Origin: Modicisalibacter luteus DSM 23508
GTDB taxonomy: Bacteria; Pseudomonadota; Gammaproteobacteria; Pseudomonadales; Halomonadaceae
Assembly: GCF_000378505.1 (NCBI RefSeq)
Contig: NZ_KB899990.1
Coordinates: forward strand, 124,001 to 188,000
Direction of reading: 5' to 3'
Length of the DNA stretch: 64,000 bases
The notes under the pieces are model-generated. The model had not been told where the DNA came from and made no database searches. It worked only from the letters and a program-made list of their open reading frames with translations. Below are positions 27,909 to 36,480 of this stretch, piece after piece. The position numbers and the translations under genes are program-made. Position 1 is the stretch's first letter; the number at the start of each line of letters is the position of its first letter.

Positions 27909-28083
27909 CCAAGGGGCGTTACTCGCTTCACATTGCCAGCGTTACCGTGCGCAACCTGCGCCTTCAGGCCATGGGTACTTACGGTGTGGCAGGCTTGCCA
28001 TCCGGCGATGGACAGGAACAGGCTGTCATCACCGATGTCTCAGGGGATGCCACCGATGGCTAGTGTCAGACAAGGAGGAGCCC

Positions 28084-28290
28084 ATGATCGATAGCGCATT
28101 GGAAATCCGCGAACTGCGGGAGCCCGATGGTGACGGAGAAACCCGTTACGAAGTCTATGACAGTGATACGGGAACGCCGTTGGGTGTCTTCGATTCCTAC
28201 GAGGACGCTCAATATGAGGTGGAAAGCATGAAGCGATCCAACCATGAAACGTGGAGCAAAGAGAAGGATGCGGACCCCGGCCCCGAATGA
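28084..28290 (+). CDS. Small acidic hypothetical protein
   Basis: 68 residues, strongly acidic (RELREPDGDGE, YEDAQYEVESMK), no signal. Preceded by a strong AAGGAGGAG site. The likely operon partner of the basic 60-residue protein upstream. Followed by a 14-bp perfect terminator. Function unknown. Confidence 0.68.
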   Translation: MIDSALEIRELREPDGDGETRYEVYDSDTGTPLGVFDSYEDAQYEVESMKRSNHETWSKEKDADPGPE

Positions 28291-28330
28291 CGGGCGCTAC
28301 TGATGGATAAGCATCTCCGGGATTCTTGAC

Positions 28331-28362
28331 GACAAGGGTGGCGATAATTCGCCACCCTTGTC
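28331..28362. terminator. Terminator hairpin
   Basis: Perfect 14-bp stem (28331-28344 with 28349-28362), TAAT loop, followed by GTTTCT on the plus strand. Serves the converging small genes at 28084 and 28414. Confidence 0.85.
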
Positions 28363-28413
28363 GTTTCTAGCAGAGCCATGAGCCTTGGAGGTCGGTGTCC
28401 TTGGTAACGGGAG

Positions 28414-28710
28414 CTAGAGTTGATCGGCTTTTTCGTCCGGAAAGGACAACCCGTCATCCCAGGCTTCGCCTTGGGGTCTGACTCGAATGAAATTGAACCA
28501 CTGGGCAGTGATGCGTTTGCCGATCATGTCTTCTAGACGTTCGTCAGGCTCGGCATGCGTCTCGTTGACCAGAACCTCGAAGCTGCCATCGGGACGTTTA
28601 TCGACGATTTCCAGATCGAAGGACTGGTTCCCGCTGCGGGCTTCGGCTTGGTCGCCTGGCCCCAGGTTCTTGGCACGCTCAATGGGGGGGTCGACGATAT
28701 CCAGCTCCAT
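28414..28710 (-). CDS. Hypothetical protein, acidic
   Basis: 98 residues, acidic (MELDIVDPPIERAKNL; EDMIGKRITAQWFNFIRV). No signal or membrane segment. A GGAGC site precedes the ATG. No family recognised. Isolated by terminator on one side and the tRNA region on the other. Confidence 0.6.
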   Translation of the reverse strand: MELDIVDPPIERAKNLGPGDQAEARSGNQSFDLEIVDKRPDGSFEVLVNETHAEPDERLEDMIGKRITAQWFNFIRVRPQGEAWDDGLSFPDEKADQL

Positions 28711-28882
28711 GATGCGCTCCTTTGCGATGGATCTTCGACGTTGAAACCTGTCTCATCACCCGATGAAATGAACATGAAGTGTAGTCTACCGAGCGAATCG
28801 GCAACGCAGGTCAGAATGCAGGTTCTGCTTTAGAAAGCGCCACTACAGGACATGTGGCAATAACATCGGGATTGGAAAATCA

Positions 28883-28958
28883 TGGAGCGGGCAAAGGGAT
28901 TCGAACCCTCGACCCTCAGCTTGGGAAGCTGATGCTCTACCAACTGAGCTATACCCGC
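28883..28958 (-). tRNA. tRNA-Gly(CCC)
   Basis: 76 nt including encoded CCA. Cloverleaf elements in order: acceptor GCGGGTA, D-arm GCTCAGTTGGTAGAGC, anticodon arm TCAGC-TTCCCAA-GCTGA giving anticodon CCC, T-arm GAGGGTTCGAATCCCTT, discriminator T then CCA. Decodes GGG glycine codons. Confidence 0.93.
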
Positions 28959-29225
28959 TCGGCAGAGAGATCATAATGAATCGTCGGCCAGTCTGGCAAG
29001 CTGTCGGGTAGGGGCTGCATGAGTAAAGTTGGTTGTCGACAAGCGCAGGCAGGTACGGTCCGAGAAATTTTTTTCGATTCAGGGAGAATTTTCGAAGCGG
29101 GGGAGTCATAAGGTTGCAAGCACAGTTTTTCAGCAGTCGCTGAGGCGTGTGTTTTTGCTTACTGTAATCGATCTTTTATCGCCGCATCTTCGATGCGGCG
29201 TTTTTTTATGCGGCATGAAACGGGA
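28959..29225 (+). ncRNA. Candidate small RNA with a plus-strand terminator
   Basis: A gap of about 265 bp between two minus-strand genes, ending on the plus strand with a 9-bp hairpin (29180-29188 with 29192-29200) and seven Ts (29201-29207). Only plus-strand transcription would use this terminator, yet no plus gene ends here. An sRNA or leader in this gap would explain it. Its 5' end is unknown. Confidence 0.35.
29180..29207 (+). terminator. Intrinsic terminator, plus strand
   Basis: CGCCGCATC, TTC loop, GATGCGGCG, then T7. A textbook intrinsic terminator with no obvious upstream plus-strand gene. Confidence 0.8.
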
Positions 29226-29630
29226 TCAGCTGCCTCGCATCGACGAAAGCGCCCCCAGAATGTCGCGACGCGTGACGATCCCCACCAGGCGCTCACGGTC
29301 CACGACCGGATATATCTTGGGCTTCTGACCCAGCATTTCCTGGGCCAGATCGACGATGCTCTTGCCAGGCGAAACCGAAAGTACCTCGTGACGCATCAGT
29401 TCGCGAACCAGCGCCGGTTCGCCACAGTGATAGGTGCTATCCAACAGCTTGCCGAGTACATCCTGCTCGGAGATAAAACCCACCAGATGGTCGTGCTCAT
29501 CGACCACGGGGGCGCCTGGCAATCGATGCAGGGCAAGGCCATCCACCAGAGAGGCCACCGAGGTACCTCCCGTTACCCTGAAACAATCCTTTGACATGAT
29601 CTCGCTGACAGTCACCGGTGCCTTGTTCAT
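29226..29630 (-). CDS. Tandem CBS-domain protein
   Basis: 134 residues, two CBS motifs in tandem (about 8-60 and 72-130: VSEIMSKDCFRV, VGFISEQDVLGKLL, VRELMRHEVLSV, VGIVTRRDILGALS). Such stand-alone pairs bind adenine nucleotides and act as regulators. The target is unknown. ATG at 29630 gives the family length. Confidence 0.85.
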   Translation of the reverse strand: MNKAPVTVSEIMSKDCFRVTGGTSVASLVDGLALHRLPGAPVVDEHDHLVGFISEQDVLGKLLDSTYHCGEPALVRELMRHEVLSVSPGKSIVDLAQEMLGQKPKIYPVVDRERLVGIVTRRDILGALSSMRGS

Positions 29631-30153
29631 GATCGTGTTCCTTCTGCCACGTTGGCGATGGCACCGTCCCTGGCCCGGCCGGCATAATGATGTTGCCAGG
29701 CTGCATTCCATGCAGCGCTTGAGAAGCGCCGTGCTCTAGCTGCAGGCTGCATTGGGCTTGCTCATCACCTTGCGCGGCGCTCGCTCGATGGCCGGTCGAT
29801 GTAACGGCATGTCGAGTCGGGACCACGATCAGGCAACACAGCCACTCTGGCGCTTCTCCATCTCAGCATAGCCCAGCCTGACGTGGGTCATTTGCAGTGC
29901 CGAGCGGGCGATCCTCAGCGATGTCCGGCGACGTGCCACTGCCTGGGAGGCGATGGCTTACTACACGACAGGAACCTCATGGCATGAAGGAAATCCAAGA
30001 AACAGCATTCATGGGAAAGCGACGTCTTGACGGGGCTCAATAGGCCTGGCGGGAGGAGTCGGGGGTAAATAGATTCGAAAGCCATACTAGTACAGTGCTT
30101 ACAAGCGCCTCTTGATCTACTTGGGTTACCGTGGCGCTTGAGGGAGGTACCGA
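29631..30153. other. 523-bp stretch without a recognised gene
   Basis: I find no convincing coding sequence. At the right end an inverted repeat, CAAGCGCC (30102-30109) with GGCGCTTG (30133-30140), lies directly before the GGGAGG ribosome-binding site of the 82-residue gene and could influence its translation. Confidence 0.4.
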
Positions 30154-30402
30154 ATGAACGCACGTGATTACCTGGCCAAACAGGGTATCGAGCTGGACAA
30201 GGAAGAAGACAGACCCCAGACTTTGGAAGAGCTGGCATGGTCTCGCGCGAGGGAGGCTGGAAGCCATCGCCCTCGCAGTGGTACGCCCTACGACTGGGAG
30301 GACTGGGAGCGCTATCACGACCAGCTGGCCGAAAATTCCGACAGCATTACCCAGAAAATCGATCGACGTGCCCATCACCATGATGATGACGAGTCGTCGT
30401 GA
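30154..30402 (+). CDS. Small hypothetical protein, His/Asp-rich tail
   Basis: 82 residues, highly charged, with an acidic/basic helical body (ARDYLAKQGIELDKEEDRPQ) and a C-terminal tail RRAHHHDDDESS. GGGAGG lies 6 nt before the ATG. No family recognised. The YqaE-like peptide follows 43 bp downstream. Confidence 0.65.
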   Translation: MNARDYLAKQGIELDKEEDRPQTLEELAWSRAREAGSHRPRSGTPYDWEDWERYHDQLAENSDSITQKIDRRAHHHDDDESS

Positions 30403-30445
30403 AGCGCTGTTAATGCAATTTTAGCGTAATGACAAGGAGGTTTGG

Positions 30446-30607
30446 ATGGACGTTCTTCGTATCATTCTCGCCATAATCCTGCCACCGGTTGGTGTATTCC
30501 TGCAGGTTGGGTTTGGCATGCACTTCTGGCTCAACATCCTGTTGACCATCCTGGGCTACATTCCGGGGATCATTCATGCGATCTGGGTCATCGTGAAGTA
30601 CGACTAG
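30446..30607 (+). CDS. YqaE/Pmp3 family membrane peptide
   Basis: 53 residues, two membrane helices: MDVLRIILAIILPPVGVFLQ then GYIPGIIHAIWVIVKYD. The LPPVGVFL and GYIPGIIHA motifs are diagnostic of the Pmp3/YqaE (UPF0057) family, linked to membrane potential and salt tolerance. AAGGAGG stands 8 nt before the ATG. Followed by a 13-bp terminator stem. Confidence 0.93.
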   Translation: MDVLRIILAIILPPVGVFLQVGFGMHFWLNILLTILGYIPGIIHAIWVIVKYD

Positions 30608-30634
30608 TTCAGCATGTCCTTGGACTGTTACCGA

Positions 30635-30664
30635 GACACAGCGGCGCCTGAGCGCCGCTGTGTC
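30635..30664. terminator. Terminator hairpin
   Basis: Perfect 13-bp stem (30635-30647 with 30652-30664), CTGA loop, between the converging YqaE and DUF6314 genes. Confidence 0.78.
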
Positions 30665-30683
30665 TATATGCGCTGCCTTATTT

Positions 30684-31214
30684 TCACGCGCTGCGGTAGC
30701 GATAATGGATTTGTTCATCCTTGCGGGGACCCGTAATCCTCCAGGTGAGGTTGAATCCATCAGGTTCGAACGCCAGCTTCGCCAGGTAGTGGTCATCGAT
30801 GCACAAATGTGGCCGGTGCGATATCAGGTCGGTCGCTCCCGGCGCGGCTACCAGATCGAACAGCCAGACCGCGGACTCGGCGCCGCGTCGCTCATGGGAA
30901 AGCGAGACTCGGTCTTCGAAGAATCGCCAGCGAAAGACGTTACGAAACGGGATCGGGCGGGGCTCAGACGCGACTGGTCTATGCTCGTATGACGGTGCCG
31001 GTATGTCCAATTGGAAGTGACCGCTTTCATGTATGAGCAGGCTATCGTCTTCGGCTTGCGCTACCTGGATCTGACCGTTTCCCTGCCCAGACCAGTGGCA
31101 CTGCGAATGAGGCCCCGAGCGCGAGCGAAAGCTAACGCTGACAAGGGATGACAAGTGGCGGCGGAGCTGTAAAATGCGCGCCTGCGCTCCAGCAATACTC
31201 GGTTGATCTACCAT
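30684..31214 (-). CDS. DUF6314 family protein
   Basis: 176 residues. The C-terminal half has the pattern of the DUF6314 family (RPHLCIDDHYLAKLAF, WRITGPRKDEQIHYRY), a lipocalin-like soluble beta fold of unknown role. A GGTAGGA site precedes the ATG. The start codon overlaps the start of the divergent EamA gene (CATG), so the two promoters must lie inside each other's coding region, or the first codons are misassigned. Confidence 0.75.
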   Translation of the reverse strand: MVDQPSIAGAQARILQLRRHLSSLVSVSFRSRSGPHSQCHWSGQGNGQIQVAQAEDDSLLIHESGHFQLDIPAPSYEHRPVASEPRPIPFRNVFRWRFFEDRVSLSHERRGAESAVWLFDLVAAPGATDLISHRPHLCIDDHYLAKLAFEPDGFNLTWRITGPRKDEQIHYRYRSA

Positions 31215-32082
31215 GTCCTACCTGATTGGTGTCACGGCCCTGTGGGCCTTTTCCTTCTCATTGATTGGCGCCTACCTGGCCGGCCAAGTCGATAGTTATT
31301 TTGCGGTACTGGTGCGCATTGCACTGGCCAGCCTGCTATTCCTGCCATTCTTGCGACCTTCTTCCCTCAGTAACGGACTGAAGTTGGCATTGATGGGGAT
31401 TGGGGCGATCCAGCTTGGGCTGATGTACATCTTCTTCTATCAGTCATTCCTGCTGCTATCGGTACCCGAGGTGCTGCTATTCACCATCTTCACCCCGTTG
31501 TACGTGACACTGATCGACGATGCCATGGCCAAGCGCTTCTCGCCATTCTACCTGCTCACGGCGCTGCTGGCGGTGATCGGGGCGGCGGTGATTCGCTACG
31601 AGGGCATCAACAGCAATTTCTGGCTGGGCTTTCTGGTCGTGCAAGGTGCCAACCTGTGCTTTGCCGGCGGCCAGGTTGCCTACCGGCATCTGGCAGCGGG
31701 GCTGCCCCGCGAGCTACCCCAGCGCAGCGTGTTTGGCTGGTTCTACCTGGGAGCGCTGGCGCTGGTGATCATTGCCTTTGCGATCTTCGGCTCTACGGCA
31801 AAATTGCCGACTACCACTGTCCAGTGGGGGGTGCTGGCCTGGCTGGGCCTGGTGGCATCGGGAGTTGGCTATTTCCTATGGAACAAGGGGGCCACGCTCG
31901 TCGATGCCGGTGCATTGGCAATCATGAACAATGCCCTGGTCCCGGCTGGATTGCTGGTCAACCTGCTGATCTGGAATCGTGATGCCGATCTGCTGCGCCT
32001 TGCCCTGGGTGGCGCGATCATCGTGGCTTCGTTGTTGTTTAACGAGTGGTTTGTCAAACGTCGCCGGGCGGCAACTGCATAA
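31213..32082 (+). CDS. EamA/DMT family permease
   Basis: 289 residues, ten membrane helices in two EamA repeats (each about 130 residues). Starts MSYLIGVTALWAFSFSLIGA, typical of the drug/metabolite transporter superfamily. Exporter of amino acids or related metabolites is likely, substrate unknown. Divergent from the DUF6314 gene with overlapping start codons. Confidence 0.88.
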   Translation: MSYLIGVTALWAFSFSLIGAYLAGQVDSYFAVLVRIALASLLFLPFLRPSSLSNGLKLALMGIGAIQLGLMYIFFYQSFLLLSVPEVLLFTIFTPLYVTLIDDAMAKRFSPFYLLTALLAVIGAAVIRYEGINSNFWLGFLVVQGANLCFAGGQVAYRHLAAGLPRELPQRSVFGWFYLGALALVIIAFAIFGSTAKLPTTTVQWGVLAWLGLVASGVGYFLWNKGATLVDAGALAIMNNALVPAGLLVNLLIWNRDADLLRLALGGAIIVASLLFNEWFVKRRRAATA

Positions 32083-32109
32083 CACGCTGGCAGTATCGAC
32101 GACACATCG

Positions 32110-33069
32110 CTAGATGGGAAGCGGAACCGCTGTCGGCCAGGTGTCGTCGACCACGAATACACGCCGCCAAAGGCCGGCGGGCCCTCGCAGTATCAATTGG
32201 CGTGGGGTTCGTCGTTGCGAGAAATGCGCTGTCAGCGCCTGTGTCAGTGTTGTCGTATCGTCCAGCCCCTCTGCCCGTGGTGGGGCCAGCCAGTAGGGCT
32301 TGTTCAAGAAGGCGCCTCGCCAATGTTGGCGATTGTCCATATACCTGAGCCAGTCAGTGATAGGCAGCCAGTCTCCCGTCAGCGTGTCAGGGGTCGCTTC
32401 CCGCGGGGCCGGTAAATCAAATGTCGTGTCCGGTGCCCAAGGCTGAAAGAGTACGCCGGGCATGGCAAGACGTTGTTGAGGTAACAGGCCGGTATACGTC
32501 GCCAGCACGGCCTGGGCCTCCGGCGTGTGGCTCAGTGGCAACTGGCTGGTGATCGTTCGTTGGCGCTTTATCGCCAACGAGTCGGCACACCCCGGGCCGA
32601 TCCAGCGCGCCTGGCTGTCAGGCGCTCCAGGGCCTTCCGGCAAGCCCAGATAATATTTGACGGCCAGTTCGAGATGAATCGGGTGCGGGTCGTTTCGGAT
32701 GTGGTAGAGCACATCGATCTCGCCAAGGGTGCGCTTGCCGTCACGCACCGGCAGGTTATGCGCTAGTAAGCGTGTGCCGGGAGCGTAAGCCAGCAGGAAA
32801 TGCCATAGTGCTTCATGATAAAGGCCCAGGCGTCCCGCTAGGCGCGGGCCGGTAACGGTCTCGAGGGCCTGCGGATCCTGCTCCAGGCTGTTCAGCCAAC
32901 TGCATCGCTCGTCGGGGTCCTCCAGCCCGAGATTAGACAGCGAGGGGCGGCCGGGAAAGGGGGTATCCAGCAGATCCGGCGCTTGTAGCAGCCAGGCCAG
33001 ATCGCGAACCTGAGGGTGGTTCAACCGGTTCAGGTCGCTATGGTCATCTGGGGTATCGTTATCAGGCAT
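32110..33069 (-). CDS. DUF1853 family protein (nuclease-like core)
   Basis: 319 residues. The family core is visible: EIDVLYHIRND then HLELAVKYYLG, a pattern similar to the acidic/Glu-x-Lys site of PD-(D/E)XK nucleases. Function unknown. Convergent with the EamA gene and divergent from nadK. Confidence 0.8.
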   Translation of the reverse strand: MPDNDTPDDHSDLNRLNHPQVRDLAWLLQAPDLLDTPFPGRPSLSNLGLEDPDERCSWLNSLEQDPQALETVTGPRLAGRLGLYHEALWHFLLAYAPGTRLLAHNLPVRDGKRTLGEIDVLYHIRNDPHPIHLELAVKYYLGLPEGPGAPDSQARWIGPGCADSLAIKRQRTITSQLPLSHTPEAQAVLATYTGLLPQQRLAMPGVLFQPWAPDTTFDLPAPREATPDTLTGDWLPITDWLRYMDNRQHWRGAFLNKPYWLAPPRAEGLDDTTTLTQALTAHFSQRRTPRQLILRGPAGLWRRVFVVDDTWPTAVPLPI

Positions 33070-33217
33070 TCAGTTCCCTCGGCGGTCAGAAGTTTGGACA
33101 GGCCGTACCATTGCTTTCATGGTCAGGCAGGGCGATAGCGCAGACAATGGCGGGTCGGTTTGCCCGTGCCCGGCTCAGCCCGCATAATGGCCGGCCTAGA
33201 TGGGGAGTGGAGCGCCC

Positions 33218-34099
33218 ATGGCATCCTTCAAGAACATCGGACTGATTGGCCGTCTCGGTAGCGCCAAGGTCGTTGACACGCTCAAGCGCTTGATTCGTTT
33301 CCTCAATGCCAATGACTACCATGTCATACTCGAGGATCGAACCGCTACGGTGCTGCTCGACCACGGCCAGCAGGAAGCGAGCCGTCGCCTGCTCGGTGAT
33401 ATATGCGATCTGGTCATCGTGGTCGGCGGTGATGGCAGTATGCTGGGGGCCGGTCGCGCGCTGTGTCGTACAGGTACGCCAGTGTTGGGTATCAACCGCG
33501 GGCGTCTGGGTTTTCTCACCGATATCTCGCCCGATGAGGTCGAGGCGCGGGTCGGAGAAGTGCTTGCCGGCGAATACGATGTCGAGGAGCGTTTCCTGCT
33601 CGATGCCGAGGTCTTCCGTCACGGCAATCTGGTCGGTACCGCTGACGGTCTCAATGACGTAGTGATCCATCCCGGCAAGGCCGCGCGCATGATCGAGTTC
33701 GAACTGTTCGTCAACGGCCAGTTCGTCTATAGCCAGCGCTCGGATGGCCTGATCATCGCCACGCCCACCGGTTCGACTGCCTACGCTCTTTCCGGGGGCG
33801 GCCCGATCGTTCATCCCAAGCTCGAGGCCATCACCCTGGTGCCAATGTTCCCGCATACGTTGTCGAGCCGACCGATTGTCGTCGATGCTTCCAGCGAGAT
33901 CATGGTGCACATCGGCGAGACCAATGAAGCCTATCCCCATGTCAGTTGCGACGGCCAGACTCAGGTCGTGTCCAAGCCGGGCGATATTCTTCACGTACGC
34001 CGTAAGCCCCAGCGGCTAAAGCTGATCCACCCGCGCGGGCACAATTACTTCGAAATCTGTCGCAGCAAGCTGGGCTGGAGTAGCCGGCTAGGGGAATGA
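33218..34099 (+). CDS. nadK: NAD kinase
   Basis: 293 residues. ATP-dependent phosphorylation of NAD to NADP. VVVGGDGSMLGAGR carries the GGDG catalytic motif, followed by GINRGRLGFLTD, DGLNDVVIH and ATPTGSTAYALSGGGPIV. ATG at 33218 preferred for its GGAG site over the start at 33200. The stop is 1 bp before the phosphatase ATG, so cotranscription is certain to be close. Confidence 0.95.
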   Translation: MASFKNIGLIGRLGSAKVVDTLKRLIRFLNANDYHVILEDRTATVLLDHGQQEASRRLLGDICDLVIVVGGDGSMLGAGRALCRTGTPVLGINRGRLGFLTDISPDEVEARVGEVLAGEYDVEERFLLDAEVFRHGNLVGTADGLNDVVIHPGKAARMIEFELFVNGQFVYSQRSDGLIIATPTGSTAYALSGGGPIVHPKLEAITLVPMFPHTLSSRPIVVDASSEIMVHIGETNEAYPHVSCDGQTQVVSKPGDILHVRRKPQRLKLIHPRGHNYFEICRSKLGWSSRLGE

Positions 34100-34100
34100 C

Positions 34101-35105
34101 ATGAGCATGACCGGCGGTATCGAAGGGTATGATCTGATCGGCGACGTGCATGGCTGTGGCGCAACCTTGGCGGCATTGCTGGAAAAGATGGACTATCACC
34201 AGCGCGATGGCGTCTATCGGCATCCTCGCCGCAAGGTCATCTTCCTGGGAGATCTGATCGATCGTGGGCCGCGCATCCGGCTGGCAGTTACCATTGCCCG
34301 GCGCATGGTGGAGTCGGGTGAAGCCTTCATCGTCATGGGCAATCATGAAGCCAACGCGCTGACTTATACCCGGCGTTGCCGCGATGGATCGGGTTGCGAG
34401 TGGCTGCGTGAACATACCCCACGTCACAACCGAATCATTCAGGAAACCTTCGAGCAGTATCGTGATCATCCTGCCGAGTGGGAAGACACGCTGGCCTGGT
34501 TCATGGATATTCCTTTATTGCTCGAGAGGGATGGCCTGCGAGTGGTGCATGCCTGCTGGGATGCACCACTGATCGAACGGTTCCTTGCTCGCTATCCCGA
34601 GGCGCGCATCGACGAAGATTTTCTGCACGAATCCGTACGCCCCGAGAGTTTCGCCTACAAAGTGCTCGAGCGTCTGACTCGAGGCACGCACATCTCCCTG
34701 CCCGAAGGTGTCGAAATCCATTCCGGGGATGGATTTACGCGGCGAACCTTTCGCGCGCATTTTTGGGCGGCTTCGCCGCGTACCTATGGTGACGTGATCT
34801 TCCAACCAGACAATCTGCCTGGCGATTTGGAAGATCGCGTACTGTCCGATCGGGAACGGGCCCGGTTGTCCTACTATGGCCTCGACGAGCCTCCGCTGTT
34901 CGTGGGGCATTATTGGTGCGAGGGGATTCCAGCCCTGCCAGCGCCTAACATCGCCTGCCTGGACTATAGTGCCGTGAAGTTCGGCCGTTTGGTGGCCTAC
35001 CGCTGGGACGGCGAGTGTGAACTCAATGCTGACAAGTTCGTCTGGATTCGCGTTCCCCGGGAGGAGCAGGCCAGGCCGCGCCCCTGGGAAATCGACTTGG
35101 ATTGA
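34101..35105 (+). CDS. Metallophosphoesterase (serine/threonine phosphatase-like)
   Basis: 334 residues. Calcineurin-type metal motifs in order: GDVHG, GDLIDRG and GNHE, then HACWD and GHYW. Acts as a phosphatase; substrate unknown, though relatives include PrpA-type protein phosphatases and diadenosine polyphosphatases. Follows nadK directly; a terminator lies 160 bp downstream. Confidence 0.88.
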   Translation: MSMTGGIEGYDLIGDVHGCGATLAALLEKMDYHQRDGVYRHPRRKVIFLGDLIDRGPRIRLAVTIARRMVESGEAFIVMGNHEANALTYTRRCRDGSGCEWLREHTPRHNRIIQETFEQYRDHPAEWEDTLAWFMDIPLLLERDGLRVVHACWDAPLIERFLARYPEARIDEDFLHESVRPESFAYKVLERLTRGTHISLPEGVEIHSGDGFTRRTFRAHFWAASPRTYGDVIFQPDNLPGDLEDRVLSDRERARLSYYGLDEPPLFVGHYWCEGIPALPAPNIACLDYSAVKFGRLVAYRWDGECELNADKFVWIRVPREEQARPRPWEIDLD

Positions 35106-35268
35106 GCGGCCGGGAAACGCTGGGAAGCGCCATTGGCATGTCATGCGGGGCTGCAGCCTGATGGTGATGGGTTTTACAATTTATTACGCAATTTTTTTCA
35201 TCGGCACGAAACTTGTGTGGGTATTGGCTTTCAGAGTAGGTGTTCCCTTGAATGATCCCTTGCTCATT

Positions 35269-35300
35269 GTCCGGCGGTCCCCTCCGCCGGACTTTTCTTT
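35269..35300 (+). terminator. Intrinsic terminator after phosphatase gene
   Basis: GTCCGGCGG (35269-35277) pairs with CCGCCGGAC (35284-35292), followed by TTTTCTTT. Confidence 0.85.
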
Positions 35301-35347
35301 GCGTGCGGTTTATGGGGCGCGGCTTTCCACCGGGATGAGGAGCCATC

Positions 35348-36193
35348 ATGTATAAGGTGCTGGAAATGCCGCGTGACATCGATACGCGAGCATTGCGCAA
35401 GGCGTTATGGGCCGAGCGAATCGGCCACCGCTTCACAGAAGAGGGTAACGTCCAGGTTCTGTGGCTTGCCGACCCGAAGCAGCATCAGGAGCTGCTGCAA
35501 TTGCTCACACGGTGGGAACGCGGCGAGCCTCTGCAGATCTCCGACGGGAAGCGACGAACCCGACGCAACTGGCGGCAGAGCCCATTGGCCGAAGCTCCCG
35601 TAGCGATCATGCTGATCGGCCTGTGTCTGGCGGTGTTCGCGATCATGGCAATTCTGGGCGATTTAGTAATTGCCGCCATGACTATCACGCCACTCGGTGT
35701 GGTGGGTAATACCCTGAGTGTCGGCACGCTAGGCGACACGCTGGCCTCCGGGCAGATCTGGCGACTGGTATCGCCGGCCTTCCTGCACTTCGGCTGGATG
35801 CACCTGATCTTCAACATGCTGTGGCTGTGGTATTTCGGACGCCAGATCGAGGCATTGCAAGGTTCATGGCGCCTGCTGGGCATCGTGATGCTCAGCGCGC
35901 TGGCATCCAACCTGGCTCAGTACGCCACGGGAACGGTTCTGTTCGGTGGCATGTCCGGCGTCGACTACGCGCTGCTCGGTTATGTCTGGCTGATGTCGCG
36001 TCGTGCACCGCGCAGCGGCTTCTTTGTGCCGCAGATGCTGGTGGTGTTCATGCTTGGCTGGATGGTATTCACCATGACCGACTTCGCCGAGCCGATTGGT
36101 TTCGGTAACGTGGCCAACGAGGCGCACCTGGGTGGCCTGCTGGTTGGTTTATTGACGGGCTGGATTGCTAGCAGCCGAGCAAGAAAATATTAA
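35348..36193 (+). CDS. glpG: Rhomboid intramembrane serine protease GlpG
   Basis: 281 residues. N-terminal soluble domain (about 1-75), then six to seven membrane helices. The catalytic serine is Ser203 in GMSGVDYALLGY and the histidine is His260 in NEAHLGG; HFGWMHLIFNMLWL is the rhomboid helix-2 motif. Cleaves helices of membrane proteins. Strong GAGGAG site before the ATG. Confidence 0.92.
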   Translation: MYKVLEMPRDIDTRALRKALWAERIGHRFTEEGNVQVLWLADPKQHQELLQLLTRWERGEPLQISDGKRRTRRNWRQSPLAEAPVAIMLIGLCLAVFAIMAILGDLVIAAMTITPLGVVGNTLSVGTLGDTLASGQIWRLVSPAFLHFGWMHLIFNMLWLWYFGRQIEALQGSWRLLGIVMLSALASNLAQYATGTVLFGGMSGVDYALLGYVWLMSRRAPRSGFFVPQMLVVFMLGWMVFTMTDFAEPIGFGNVANEAHLGGLLVGLLTGWIASSRARKY

Positions 36194-36216
36194 GACCGGA
36201 CCTCCGGAGAGAAACG

Positions 36217-36480
36217 ATGAGTGAGATGACTTTTGATCGCATGATCCAGCAGATGACGCCGGACATCTACCAGAGCCTGAAACAGGCGGTAGCGCTACGC
36301 AAGTGGCCTGATGGCCGACTCCTGACGTCCGAGCAGACAGAGTTGTGCCTGGAAGCCGTGATGCGCTATGAGATCGAGCACAACGTGCCCGAGGATCAGC
36401 GTGTCGGTTACCTGCAGCCGCAGAGCTGCAGCAGCCAGGAGGGAACGGACGAAGGGGACAGCATCAAGTGGGTGAACTGA
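36217..36480 (+). CDS. yeaC: YeaC family (DUF1315) protein
   Basis: 87 residues. FDRMIQQMTPDIYQSLKQAV and WPDGRLLTSEQ are YeaC/DUF1315 features. Function unknown. Overlaps the downstream DUF2797 gene by 13 bp. Confidence 0.88.
   Translation: MSEMTFDRMIQQMTPDIYQSLKQAVALRKWPDGRLLTSEQTELCLEAVMRYEIEHNVPEDQRVGYLQPQSCSSQEGTDEGDSIKWVN

Noticed and set aside
27893-28066. Open frame between the two small genes
   Set aside because: No start codon with a ribosome-binding site and no recognisable domain.
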